Under the pieces are notes generated by a model, which saw only the letters and a program-made list of their open reading frames with translations, did not search any database and had not been told where the DNA came from. 64,000 nucleotides of DNA from Piper betle. Taxonomy: Eukaryota > Streptophyta > Magnoliopsida > Piperales > Piperaceae. This document shows positions 51,830 to 63,962 of the stretch, piece by piece. Numbering within the stretch: position 1 is the first letter of the stretch; every line of letters starts with the position of its first letter. The position numbers and the translations under genes are program-made. The stretch lies in assembly GCA_033002965.1 (NCBI GenBank), contig JAURVB010008667.1, forward strand, positions 1-64,000, given 5' to 3'.

Positions 51830-52720
51830 TACCCCCCCCACCTCACCCGCCCTTGCAACCACCGGCTTCCCGGCCCCTACCGCTTCGGGATGATCTCCGC
51901 TGGCCTCCTTCCGCCCAGGCCATAGCCCCCCACCTACCATCACGGTCCCACCCCCCACCTGAAGTCGCCGCCACCACCGCGGCCAGGCCCGCCCTAGCTA
52001 TTGACCATCACCACCATCACCCCCGCCACCACTCACGGCCACAGTCGGGCCCGACTATTGTAAATAAAAAATTAATTCGGTCTTAACTCGAGTCAAGTAA
52101 ATAAAAAATTAATTCGGTCTCGACACGAATTAAGTAAATAAAAAATTGACTCAGTCCATACTCAAATCAATAAAAACTTAACTCGGTTTCGACTCGAGTC
52201 TAGTAAATAAAAAATTAACTCGGTTTCGACTCGAGTCTAGTAAATAAAAAATTAACTCGGTTTTGATTCGAGTCAAGTAAAGAAAAAATTGACTTTGTTT
52301 CGACTCTAATCAAAAAAATAAAAAATTGACTAAGTCCATACTCAAATCAATAAAAAATTAACTCGATCTCGACTTGAGTCTTGACTCGAGTCAAGTAAAC
52401 AAAAAATTGACTCGGTCTCGATTTGAGTCAAGTAAATAAAAAATTGACTCTGTCCTGACTTGAATCAAGTAAATAAAAAATTGACTCAACTCTCTGACTC
52501 GAGTCAAGTAAATAAAAAATTAACTTGGCCCTGACTCGAATCAAGTAAATAAAAATTGACTCAGTCCATACTCGAATTAATAAAAACTTGATTCGATTTT
52601 GACTTGAGTCAAGTAAATAAAAAATTAACTCAATCCTGACTCGAGTCAATGAAAACTTGACTTGGTGTAGACTCAAGTAAATAAAAACTTGACCGGGTCT
52701 CACCACGTGTCAATAATGCG
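51830..52720. repeat. GC-rich block plus tandem array of GACTCGAGTCAAGTAAATAAAAAATT units
   Basis: A CT-rich head (51830-52045) is followed by roughly 15 or more units of about 38-40 bp. Each unit has the form 'AACTCGGTCTCGACTCGAG' then 'TCAAGTAAATAAAAAATT', with sequence drift between units. The palindromic ACTCGAGT core recurs in most. It resembles the inner array of the element at 58426-60770 and may be a relic of the same family. Confidence 0.75.
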
Positions 52721-53251
52721 TCTTAACTCATTAAACGGTTGTAAAATTATTTATGCAATCAACTTTTTTAAAAAAAATGGCATCCTCTGATATATATTCT
52801 GATAACATTTAAATAAATTAGCAGAAAACACAAGAGATCCATCTCATTTAACTTTCTTCCACATGATGAATATAAGAACATGCTTACAAGTTACAAATTT
52901 GTGAAATTTGATTAAAGCCAATACTAATTCATGATAACAAGTTATAAATTCGGAGCTATCAAAGTTGTTCTTTGACATTTGCCATCATTGCATTGACACC
53001 CTTGAATAGACTCCACGACTCCGCTCTCAGATGGAACATTTTTTTGCTTACATATTTAAAAACAAAACATGGAAAATAATTACATAAAATATATATAACG
53101 AAGATCAAAACAAGGGTTGTGTTAGGCAACATTACCGTTGTGATACAATTGCAAAGTAAGTGTGTTTATCATGCCCAACTCCCCGTTTATTATAACCATG
53201 GCATAACCTATCTTTTATCATATGGTCCACTGCAAGTTCTTTACCACTCTT

Positions 53252-55294
53252 TCATCTTTTACCACTTCTCTTTGTCTTTGATTGTGCCAGTAGATGTACT
53301 TGTATTCCATGATATGGATCATTTACCACATCTTCTACTAATTTTTCTATCTCCAAAAGTTTTTGCTTGGAGAGTTCAAATTTTTCAAATGACAAATATG
53401 CCTTTTTGGCCCATCGATTAAATATATATTGAAATTCTCCCCAATTAGAGAATAAAGTTTTGTTGCAATCACCATGAAGTTCCACTCCATCACCATCAAA
53501 GACAACTTCGTTTGCTATTTCAATTGCCCATATCTTCAGGATATAGAGTTCAGGAAAAATATCACTCTCAATCAATCTAAATACATACACCAAATGTCTA
53601 CATGGAATACCTTTACTTTCCAAAAGTTGACAACTATTTGTGCATCTACAGTTAGCTCCGTTGTAAGTAACACGTGCAACCAACTCTTTATTATTCTTAC
53701 AACATGTTATATCATACTATTCAACATCCTCCCCATCTAATTTCTTATGAGATGAGCAACAAACCATACTGTAATTTAATTCTTTTTGAAACTTATAAAA
53801 TACTTTTCGAGTATAGACCTTTGTCATCTTATATTCCATATTAAATAGGGTGACCAATTTCAGGCTTTTATATGAGTTTTCATATGATTCTTTTACCTCG
53901 TTCAATCTCTGTCTTTTGATAGCTCTCTCATATCTACATATAAACTCAATAAGACTATTTTTTGTTTACATACTTTGAGTAAAGTGAGTTTTTAGATTCA
54001 TTTCATTACGAACTTCTTATACCAGCCAAAAATATACTTTTACTGTACATAAACACCCAAGCATGACAAATTGCATAAATAGATTTCAACCACTCATTTT
54101 CCTCCAAGCAATTGTCTTTCATTATTTCACTCCATTGTGATTCAAAATCTTCTTTGTTTTAGGCACCATAAACTAAACTATGGAATGACTCATAAAACTC
54201 CTTTCTACGAGCAATTGCACCTAATTTTTCAGTCTCCTTCTTAAGGATATGCCAAATGCAAAGACGATGATATGTTGAAGGAAATATCAATTTAATTGTT
54301 TTATCCATTGTAGGATATTGATTAGTAACAATTGTACTGGGATGCCTTCCATTTATACATTTCAAAAATGTTTCAAAAAGCCACACAAATGACTCTGTCT
54401 TCTCATTACACAAAAATGCACATCCAAATGTAATTGTTTGCCTGTGATGGTTTACCCCAGTGAATAGTACAAAAACAAATGTATATTTATTTGTATCATA
54501 TGTTGTATAAAAAACCATCACATCTGAGGAAAGCTGATAATTTTTTCTTGCAATTCCATCCGCCCAAAAATAATACTTTAATCTGCCCTCATCATCTACT
54601 TCATAGCAATAAAAAAAAGAGTCATTCATCTCTTTCATTTCCTCGAAATATTCCATTAATAATTGGGCATCAATTTCCTTTATGCCTTCTTTATTTTTTG
54701 TCTGGAGCATTTCTAATATCTTTCTCTATACAACCAATATTTTCAACCCCACCTGCTTCAATTTCTAGCACATACATTAGTTGAGAAGTTTTTATGTTAG
54801 CCTCTCCAAATGTGTCAATCAAATTTCGGTGCACACTTATAACATACCTATGGGATTTGAGAAATTGAGTTTTTGATGGTGTAAGGAGTGCATGACTATG
54901 TATTTCTTCGAAATGCATGACATTCAATGTGCCCTCTTAATTCTTAGTTACCCTAATGCATGCTTAACAATCTTCTCTAATTATAAGATGAGTTCTTTTT
55001 TCCTTTTGGGGCATTTCTCTTTGTTGCTCATCTTCTCTTAAATGTCCTTCTTTAGAACACACAAACACTGGAGCCTCATAACTCTTTTGTTCTCTTATGA
55101 TAATTTGTACTATGTTTACGTATACCAAATTTAGCCATTTTTGAATAACTACTATATAAGTTGAGTGTATCGTCCAAACAATCAAATTGCATTCCAACCT
55201 TCGATTTGAACTCATCTTCAATAATCAGATAGAATGTTATAGCATGTTGGCCTAATTCTTTTTCGTCATATGCTTTATCTTGAAGAATGTCCAT
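53252..55294 (-). pseudogene. FAR1/FRS-type (Mutator-derived) transposase gene, decayed
   Basis: From the start at 55294 the pieces encode in order: a FAR1 DNA-binding region (VGMQFDCLDDTLNLYSSYS, then APVFVCSKEGH in another frame), a linker at 54691-54927, a MULE transposase core at 54159-54710, and a SWIM zinc finger at about 53600-53683 (CRCTNSCQLLESKGIPCRH). FAR1-related proteins are light-signalling regulators domesticated from Mutator-like transposases. Here the pieces lie in several frames with stops, so it is a pseudogene. In the core, two expected acidic residues are lost: FYTTYDTNKY has Tyr where the first Asp is expected, and TNQYPTM has Asn where the second is expected. It could be a dead transposon or a dead FRS gene; no terminal repeats could be paired with confidence. 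Confidence 0.8.
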
Positions 55295-55398
55295 TCTTAA
55301 AAAAGTATAAAATTTATAAAAATTAAAAATATTTTTAATTAAAATAGTCGCACTAAATATTCTTTAATTAAGTCAAAGTACTTTTAAAGGTTAACTCT

Positions 55399-55545
55399 TA
55401 CTTGATTCTCGTATTCAGCTGGACTTGTTTTTTGCTGATAGATGTAATTCTGGTCACCTCGACTCCACTTACTTGATTCTCGTATTCAGTTGGACTTGTT
55501 TTTTGCTGATAGATATAATTCTAGCCACCTCAATTCCACTCACAT
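55399..55545. repeat. Two-copy 71-bp tandem duplication
   Basis: The unit begins ACTTGATTCTCGTATTCAG and ends near TCCACTT. It occurs twice in succession with about five differences, directly upstream of the FAR1-like pseudogene. Confidence 0.85.
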
Positions 55546-55689
55546 ATATTTTTGACCTGAAAACATAAGTGCAATAAATCAAGGCAACAATTATGTCGTC
55601 AACAATTTTTATTTTCATTGTTTAGAAAATTTAACTGTTTTATTTAATCAGATGATTGTAAATGTTGCTACTGAAACCCATTAAAAAAA

Positions 55690-56000
55690 ATTCAACGTTA
55701 AATAATATCACACCCTCGCGCGACGAGTTTGGTACGTTAGGGTGTCTAGGGGGAGGGTGGTTGTGGTGTAGGTCTTCGCAAGTGTGGCGGGAGTGGGTGG
55801 TAAGGGGCCAGGGAGGGGGCAAAGGCTGCTGGGTGGGTGGTAGGTTAGGGGGCAAGGGGCGAGCGGAGTGTCGCAGAGGCTGGGGTAAGGGGATGTTCCG
55901 GAGGTGGCATTTTATTGGGCAGGATGGCGGGAGTGTGGTAGGGTGGGTGGGAGAGCGAGGGCTAGAAGACGAGAGTGGGGGGCCCACAATCAAATACCCT
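55690..56000. repeat. GC-rich element fragment
   Basis: A G-rich block on the plus strand ends with GGGCCCACAATCAAATACCC at 55979-55998. This matches the GGCCCACAATCAAA motif beside the hairpin of the element at 49.2 kb. It is probably a truncated arm of the same family. The open frames within it are compositional. Confidence 0.4.
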
Positions 56001-56035
56001 ATTATGCTTGATACAACACATAGCAAATTAATTAA

Positions 56036-57871
56036 TTAATTAATTATAATATATATATAAAGACGTAAACACGCTAAATTTTATATGTACCCCGTTGCAT
56101 TTCTCTCTGAAACCACGCGTGTACTTAGCTCGGAATGAACAGCTCTTATAAAACGATGGAGGCGGATCATGTATACAAATTTAACAATCGAACAAGACGA
56201 GCACTCTACGAGTTTGAAGAATGTAGTATTACGTACGGCTTTGTCTGCACAGGAAGCCGGAAGCTAGCACTGATCTCTTTCAAACTATACCATATAATAA
56301 TGTAGAGGAAGAGATTTTAAAGGTTGATTAATGACGCAGTCTTAAATATGTCGGTTAGAAAGTAGTTGATCCCCACATCCTCATCTACGGAGCACACTAA
56401 AGCAAATGACAAAAAAAAACATTTTACAAGTCAACAAATTTAACAATCCGAAATCTTGAAGTACTCTTGGGTAAGCTCACATAATTAGTGTAGGGGATGG
56501 CTTTGGGAATGGCTTATCAGCTTAGCCCCAGATTGCCCGATAATCCAATCGAAATTCGAGAAGACCCACCGGCGGTCTCTGTTGGCTAGTCATTAAAGAC
56601 AAGACTGATCAACAACACAAACATTGTAATTATATGTACACGAATCTCCATAACGCGAAGAAGGCCGCTAGTTCACATGCCCTCCCAATACGATTTTGCC
56701 GCTGTTGCCTGGCTTGGCCATGCCCCACTGCCCCCTACCGGCCCATCCTGCGCTACCACTTTACTGACCCCCTTGCCCTATCTCCCCCTTTCTGCTTGAA
56801 TTGGCTCGGATGTGCAAGAATCAGGCGATTTTTGGTCAGATTTTTGGTCTAATTTTTACCGGATTGAATTAAATTGGCTAATTGTGAGGGAAATCCGTCG
56901 ATTTTTGTAACTATGCCTCACCCAAGTGTAATTGGGGGGCACTCTACTTGGAAGTGGTATCGTTTGTTCTACGTGCACGGGATTGCATGGCCATCTCCTT
57001 TTATGACAGATTTTTTTATGGTACGTACGGTGTCTTTAATTTTCCACTTTTTAATTTATTTAGAAGGCCGCCAGCTGCTAGTGCAGACACAGCCGTGGTC
57101 TGTAATTTTGTCGTGGTATACCAATCATGGGCTGGCTGTGGGGATGCTGCTCATCCATGAAATTTTTTGGCGGATATTAATCTGTGAATGTTGGCGATTC
57201 TGGAATCAAATTAATTTGCCTCACCTGATACAGTATATAGCCTGCATGTTTCCTTTATGAAGATCTAACGCACTCGACCAGGAGACATTCAATCATTTTC
57301 CTTATTTTGTTTTTTGAAAACTTCGCACTTGTAATTGAAAACTCCTCAGCTTAAGTGATTTAATTTCTATTTTAATTAGATCGACTTTATGTTGCGAGTT
57401 GTGATTTTAATTGATATGTACCACACCACGCCCAACATCTTCAAGAGCTCTTCGCCCATCTTTACGGCAAATTTACGCCATCTTTATAAAAAAAGTGAAA
57501 TGCGAAAAAATTATGGCGGGCTTACTGCAGCATCAATGCAGTTGTCGCCTAATTGTATCAAACAAGTATAACAAGGGTGGGGGCGACCAAGCATTGGGTC
57601 GAACCAAATTTGCAAAAAATAGATTTCCACAGCAACGCTAAATGTATCAATTATGGTCACAATTTATTAAAATCAAACGTCCTGTCCAATTCTAAGTACA
57701 AACACAACCTACCTATTTTAACTCATAGTTTTATAACTTTTTTAAAAAAATTTTAAAACGGCTCTATTTCTAGTTTTCCTAATCAAACTCCACGGATATT
57801 TTGTGATGGAGTTACCGAGTCAAGTAAAAAATTATTAAAATATAATATTTTTTAGTTTAATTAAATTAATA

Positions 57872-57915
<44 letters not shown>

Positions 57916-58425
57916 CAATTTCAAGTACTAAAGAGATCAATGTATGCTAATTTTATAACCTATGGCAACTGTTTTAACCCACAGAGATGAAACTACACAT
58001 ATAAGCAAGCAATCTAATTAGAACTCATTAGTAGAGGTTATTAATGTTCGCATGCTTCATAAAAAATCAATAATATTTTGTTTTGATGGAGGAAAATGTA
58101 TCTTATTATACTAGCCAAGGGAAAAATTACATTGCAAAATCTCAAACCAAAATTGCTTACAGGCAATATGCACTGGACTCGGATCTGCTTTTGTTCTTGT
58201 TTTCTACCCGCTTGAAAATATACTGAGCTTTCGTTTGGAAAATGAATAAACTAATAATATAGTTAATTTAAAGAAAGGAGAGTTCAACTCGACTACACTC
58301 GAAAACTCGCATATTCGTGCTCGAGAATTCTTTTGAAAGATTTCTTTAAATCGAACTAAGTAAAACTTAATACATGCAAAATAAGCGAATTTTCAAACTC
58401 AAGCTATAATCTGGGATTATGAGAC
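56036..58425. other. Unassigned intergenic region
   Basis: The plus strand has overlapping open frames at 56634-57260, but they show no family resemblance, splice logic or neighbouring exons that I can recognise. A TA microsatellite lies at about 57878-57911. ACTCG-type motifs appear near 58280-58325. No gene is called. Confidence 0.4.
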
Positions 58426-60770
58426 ATGCTGTGCTGCGCTGCCATGTTTTGGCAGCGCAGGCATGCTATTTTGTTTTTGGGCCGTTGGATCGAAATCCAA
58501 CGGCCCAAAATAAAATACCGTTTCCCCCCCCTTCCCTGTTTCTCTTCTGGATTCCGCCCCCTTGCCGGATTCTGCCGCGTCCCGCCGGATTCCGCTGCTG
58601 CCCGGCCCAGCCCGGCACCCCCAACCCCGTCCCGCCCTCAGCCCTGGCCCTGCCCGCAGCCACAGTACCCCACCGCCCTCGCCTGCTGCTGCGGCGGCCC
58701 CTCCCCTCGTTTTGTTCCCCCCGGCCGCCACCATCCGCCCCAGCCCCCGCCCGCAGCCGCGGTCCCCCCCGCCCACCGCGTTTCCCCCTCACCACTCCCC
58801 CCTGCCCGGGCCAGCTGTGGCCCCCCTCCCTCACCCGGCGCCGCGCCGCACCCCCCACCCCTGCCAGTAGACGCATCGCCCCCGTCCCCGCCCGCAGACA
58901 CGTCGCCCCCGTCCCCGCCAGCAGGCGCGACCCCTCCCCACGCCGCGGCCACCAGCCCCAGCGGGCGACGCGACGACAGTGTTGCCAGCGAACGGCCGGC
59001 GGCGAGGTCGCCGACGGTGGGTGGCGCGGCAGTATAGTGGGGGAAGAAACAGGGGAGGGTAGTTTCGTAATAAAAACTTTACTCGTGTCCGGATCGAGTC
59101 AAATTTTTATTACAAAATAATTTTTTTAAAAAATTTAGTTCGTAATAAAAATTTGACTCAAACCCGAGTCGAGTCAAGTTTTTATTATGAAATAATTTTT
59201 TAAAAATAAAATAAAATAAATAATTTTACAAAATAAATACTCGTGTCCGTAAGGTCGCTGACAGGGGTGGCGCGCCAAAACAAATGAGGAAGAAATAGGG
59301 GAGAGTATTTTGGTAATAAAAATTTTACTCGATCAGACTCGAGTTAATATTACAAAATAAATTTTAAAAAATAAAATAATTTCATAATAAAAACTTAACT
59401 CGATCCCAACTTAAGTTAATAACACAAAAAAATTAAATAAAATAATTTCTTTATAAAAACTTTATTCGATCACGACTAGAGTTAAAATAATTTATTACGG
59501 AATTATTTTATTTTTTTAAAAAATATTTTGCAATAAAAATTTATTCGGTAATAAATTTATTTTGTAATAAAAACTTGACTCGGTCCCGTACATGACCGAG
59601 TCAGCTTTTTATTACAAAATTATTTTATATTTTTTAAAATTTATTTTGTACTATTGACTCGATCCCGACTCAAGTAAAGTTTTTACTACAAAATTATTTT
59701 TTTAAAAATTTATTCCATACTATTAATTTAACTCAAGAGATCGAGTCAAATTTTTTTTATGAAATTATTTTATTTTTTTAAAATTTATTTTATAATATTA
59801 ACTTGACTAGAGTTAGGATCGAGTCAATTTTTTTAACAAAATTATTTTATTTTTTAAAAATTTATTTCGTAATTTAAAATTGACTTGATCCCGACTAGAG
59901 TTAAGTTTTTATTACGAAATTATTTTATTTTTAAAAAATTTATTTTATAATATTAACTTGACTCGAGTCGAGATCGAGTCAAGTTCTTTTTATGAAATTA
60001 TTTTATTTTATTTTTAAATTTATTTCATAATATTAACTTGACTCAAGTCGGGATCGAGTCAATTTTTTTTAACGAAATTATTTTATTCTTTTTAAAATTT
60101 ATTTCTTAATAAAAACTTTGACTCGAGTCGGGAGCGAGTCAAATTTTTATTACAAAACTACCCTCCCCTGTTTCTTTCCCCACCCATTGTTCTGTCGCGC
60201 CGCTCCACCGCCGGCGACCTCGCCGCCGGCCGCCAGCGGGGGGCGGGAGGGGGGGGCGTGGCTGCGGGCGGGGTCGGTAGGGGGACTGCGGCTTCGGGCA
60301 GGGGCAGGGGCGGGCCGCGGCGCCGGGCGGGGGCAGGGGGACCGCGGCTTTGGACAGGGCAGGGGCGGGCCGCGGCACCGGACGGGGGCAGGGGCGGCCG
60401 CGGCACCGGACGGGGGCAGGGGGCCGCGCCTCGCCCAGGCAGGGGGGCCGCGCTCGCCCGGGCACGGGGGCCGCCGCTCGCCCAGGAAGGTGGCGGCCCA
60501 AGGTAGGGCGCCGCGGCTGCGTTCCTGGGGCGTTCGGGGACCGCTACTGCGGGCGGCGCCAGGGCCGGGGGCAGGGCGGGGCCGGGAGGGGGTGAGGGTG
60601 GGGGCGGGGCCGGGGCGGCGAAATCCGACGGCGGTGGGAAGGAGGCGGACGCAGGAGAAATGGGGGAGGAGTGAAAAAATGAAAACAGATCTGGGCCGTT
60701 GGATTTTCATCCAACGGCCAAGAATAAAACGCTGCTAATGGGCTGCATTTTGATGCAGCCCATGGTAGCA
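58426..60770. mobile_element. Long-TIR foldback element with double-hairpin ends (about 2.3 kb)
   Basis: Both ends start ATGCT when read inward. Each then shows hairpin 1 (left CTGCGCTGCC/GGCAGCGCAG, 58434-58460; right ATGGGCTGCAT/ATGCAGCCCAT, 60738-60763) and hairpin 2 (left GGGCCGTTGGAT/ATCCAACGGCCC, 58479-58506; right, same arms one base shorter, 60694-60719). GC-rich arms of roughly 600 bp follow. Their inner ends match in inverted orientation over about 110 bp (58975-59110 against 60110-60240), including GGCCGGCGGCGAGGTCGCCG and GAAACAGGGGAGGGTAGTTT. Between the arms is a 1-kb AT-rich array. There is no transposase, so the element is non-autonomous. Confidence 0.75.
59080..60150. repeat. 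Tandem array of GACTCGAGTCGGGATCGAGTC-type units
   Basis: Diverged units of about 60-75 bp combine a partly palindromic head (ACTCGAGTC followed by GGGATCGAGTCAA) with an AT-rich tail (TTTTTATTACGAAATTATTTTATTT-like). At least a dozen can be counted. The array fills the space between the two arms of the foldback element. Confidence 0.8.
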
Positions 60771-61473
60771 TTTTTGCAAATTTTAAAACTCAAGGTTAAG
60801 TGGCTGACTGAAAAATTCTCCATTTAACCTGCTTAAAAACAAGTTCAAGCTAAATAAAAAATAAGCCTAATGCCCTAAATTAAAGCATTTTTTGTTTTAA
60901 ACCTAAATTAAAGCTTTTGGTACCATCGAGCCATAGATCAAGACGACGGCCATTATGGGGCCCGCCAAGTTCTTCACCTCCCTAAATCTTAAGATCTCCA
61001 AACCAATTAGGGCCAAAATATGGCCCGCAGTATTGGACATCGTAAAATGATTGGCATATTTCTTAAAAACCATTCAAAAACTAGGATATATCTTAGCTCC
61101 TCAAGGTATTAGATCATGCACGAACATAAGATTGTCCGACGGCCGGCACACCGACCCAGTTGGTCAATGTTGCACAGGACGAGTACTCGTCCTCCTCTGC
61201 AACACTCCACCATATTAATGCAAGTCCTTTCAAAATCCTTCCTCAAAATCATAAAAGAACAAGCGGAGGAATTCTCTCAAATCTCCAGAATGAAGCCACA
61301 AATCCAAAAACAATAAATTCTACTATCATAAAAATATAATTTTGAAATATCTTTCCCTCTATCCATGGTAATTAATGCCTGCCTCAACAACCACCGCCGA
61401 CCATGCATATATATGTGCATACATTAGACGCATACAAACAAGCAGACGCAGCAGAATAAAATTACAGCATGTT
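60771..61473. other. Spacer downstream of DIS3
   Basis: No gene is seen. The stretch contains an 18-bp perfect palindrome, AGGACGAGTACTCGTCCT, at 61176-61193, flanked further out by TGTTGCA and TGCAACA. Confidence 0.45.
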
Positions 61474-61585
61474 TTTATTGATTTGCAACTACTACAAGTT
61501 CCAGAGAAATAACCGCTAGTAAAAGGACGTTAAGAAAAACCTCGTATAACTTAGTATAAGCGTAGCAATTTGGACAAGATACATT
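61474..61585 (-). terminator. DIS3 3' UTR with AATAAA poly(A) signal
   Basis: AATAAA occurs on the minus strand at 61474-61479, about 107 bases after the stop codon. That is a normal distance for a plant near-upstream element. Confidence 0.45.
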
Positions 61586-63962
61586 TTATATAAGGGTCAG
61601 TTGAAGTTTGGGCCTGTTGGGTTGTGGCTCCACTACCTCCAAATGAACCGCAACAGTTTGCAACACACTGTAACAGACGCTACCGTCAACCTTTCTCACT
61701 TTCTGCTGCTCATCATCAACAAACCATTCTCCCCCTTTTTCTTTTCTCTCAGTCAAGTATACAGGACCCTCAATACCAAACCTGAAAGAGTAATTCCATG
61801 AAAAGCTTAGTCAATTTAAACATGTTACCCTTTCAATGCACGCTAAGCAAAATTTCTCATTACTATCAATCATACTGGAAAAATATATCCTGCGTTGATT
61901 TAGTTGTGGGCATGCACGTGACAAGTTTTTCAACAGTTTTTGTTTTATATAAGCCATGTAGTAGAAATATCGGAGATCAAAAAACTCTGGAAATAATTGT
62001 CTTTGGTTCATAACATTTTTGCATAAGATAGACATGTTTGCTATAATTAATTTATGAAAAATGGCAGAACAATTAAAGCAACTTAATTGTATAAATTTGC
62101 CATGAAAAAGAACAAGAACATATTTGGTAAAGTTTAGCATGAATATAAGCTCACAAAAGTTGCATACGTTCGTATATGTCCATTCATATAAGTCTAACAT
62201 GCATACAATTTTACCAAAACTAATGGGTTAATTTTAAAGTACTTTTCTTGATGATTCTTAGATGATTTTTGTCCCTACTTGTCATAAGTTTATTATAATT
62301 CCTATAAATTATGCTTAAAACTTTCTAAGTTCTCTTTAAAACAAGAAGTTTCGCTATTGACATTGACAACTTTCCAATTTCTCTGATATCACTTCAATAA
62401 TTTCTCCGAAATTTTGGAGATAATGGAAAGTTTAGCTCATCCAGCAGTTTTGTTACGCCAAGTTGGAGAAATAAGAATTTTGGACAAAATTTGGCAGAAA
62501 TTTTGAAGAATTGTAAATCATGCATGTGATTGCAATAAAAAAGGGCATAATTATTATACTTGGGCACAAAGACAATGAAGCCATTAGCTCTAATCTTCAC
62601 AATTCTTGCTTCTGCATCAGTTGGCCTGTGTAGCAAAAAATGCTCATTTGAGCCATTCAAAATTCAAAGATAAGAAAGAGGAAAAGATAATCCAATTAGT
62701 AGAAACATACCGTTTCCGGAAATAGATGAGAGTGTGAAGTTCTACAGAGGCTCGGCTCGCCATCTGAGCATTTCGATGCCTATAGTTCAAATCTGCAAGT
62801 AATCACGCCCCCATTAGCATGTCCCTCAAAAATGACAAATGATATAAATGATTTGGCAACGAGATCAACTTACTGTCAACAATGCTGGTGAGCTGTGGTC
62901 TATCTTGGAAGACAGATGGCAGTCTCTCAATTTCTAAAGCCGCAGCAAGCAACCTGTGAACGATAACATCTACCAGAGGACAAGAAAAGGCAAAGTATTC
63001 AATTAAGTTCTCACAAACTGTAGTAAAAATGCCACATAATCCAAGGATTCAAATCATTATCCACCTGCATATCGACGAATAGGCGACGTGAAATGAGTAT
63101 ATAGAGGTGCAGCCAGCCCATAATGTTGAAATTCTGAGGGTGTAAGATCCCCGCTGCAGAAGTAAACAGCCTATGCAAGGGAACATATAAGAACCACCAT
63201 GCTCTTCATGGAAGTCAATTCTGTAATTGACTGGCTCCATAATCTAAGTCTCAAAAATTTACCTGTGTCATGCATCTAGTTGCCAGTATCCTGATGAGTT
63301 TGTTGAAGTATGGATCATCTCTCTGTCGTTCATTTAGTCAAGACACATTTTGTGAGTTGTAGGATAAGATATTTTTGATGTAACCATACAACGAAGAAAA
63401 ATTCACAGGCATGAAGAAAAGGAACTATGAGCCAAGCCTCTTCAAGTTCATTTATCCAGTTACAAACCTAACTACATACCACAGCAAGATCAAGGGAATC
63501 AGCAAGTGCTTTTGACGATGAGATATCCAAATTTAAGCCAACAGCTGCAGCTGTCCGTATAAGTGGCTCCAGCATCTCTTTAGTGGGACTAGGATGACGC
63601 CTGAGCACGTTAGGTAGAGATCAGCAAAGACCTAAGCTCCTCAGAAAATAAGATTAATCCACTATATACAGAAAATGACCTTAATAATGAACACAAAGGA
63701 AAATGCTTCAGAATCTTCTCTGCAACTGAAACATTTGCAGCAAGCATGAATTCCTCTATCATTTGATTTGCTTCCCGAATTTGGTACATGCCTGAAAAAA
63801 AATATGAGAAACTCTTTGCTACCACATATATACTACATAATCAATATCCAATTACATATTACCAATATCAAGAGGATCATGAGTCTCAGTATCAATTTGA
63901 AATTTGACCTCGGCAGATGCAAGAGTCAAAGCTCCTCTGTCAATACGCCTTTGCCTCATTAT
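61586..63962 (-). CDS. RRP44A: Exosome exoribonuclease DIS3/RRP44, C-terminal part
   Basis: DIS3/RRP44 is the 3'-5' hydrolytic RNase II-type catalytic subunit of the nuclear exosome, acting in rRNA processing and RNA decay. Nine exons are readable: 63863-63962, 63680-63791, 63480-63600, 63263-63322, 63065-63170, 62874-62969, 62711-62792, 62560-62625 and 61586-61781 (stop TAA). All phases agree and there is no internal stop. Motifs are [53 protein letters not shown], then the RNase II signature [32 protein letters not shown], and the C-terminal S1 domain ([46 protein letters not shown]). The N-terminal PIN domain and the RNB catalytic aspartates lie beyond the right edge. The RRP44A rather than RRP44B assignment is from memory of the Arabidopsis proteins. 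Confidence 0.93.

Noticed and set aside
56634..57260. Overlapping open frames on the plus strand, up to 128 residues
   Set aside because: There is no recognisable domain, splice pattern or repeat. Length alone is not enough in this composition.
58419..59120. 233- and 203-residue proline-rich open frames
   Set aside because: They lie in the arm of the foldback element, are open in several frames and show no domain.
60118..60738. 206-residue Gly/Arg-rich open frame
   Set aside because: It lies in the opposite arm of the same element, has internally repetitive composition and is open on both strands.
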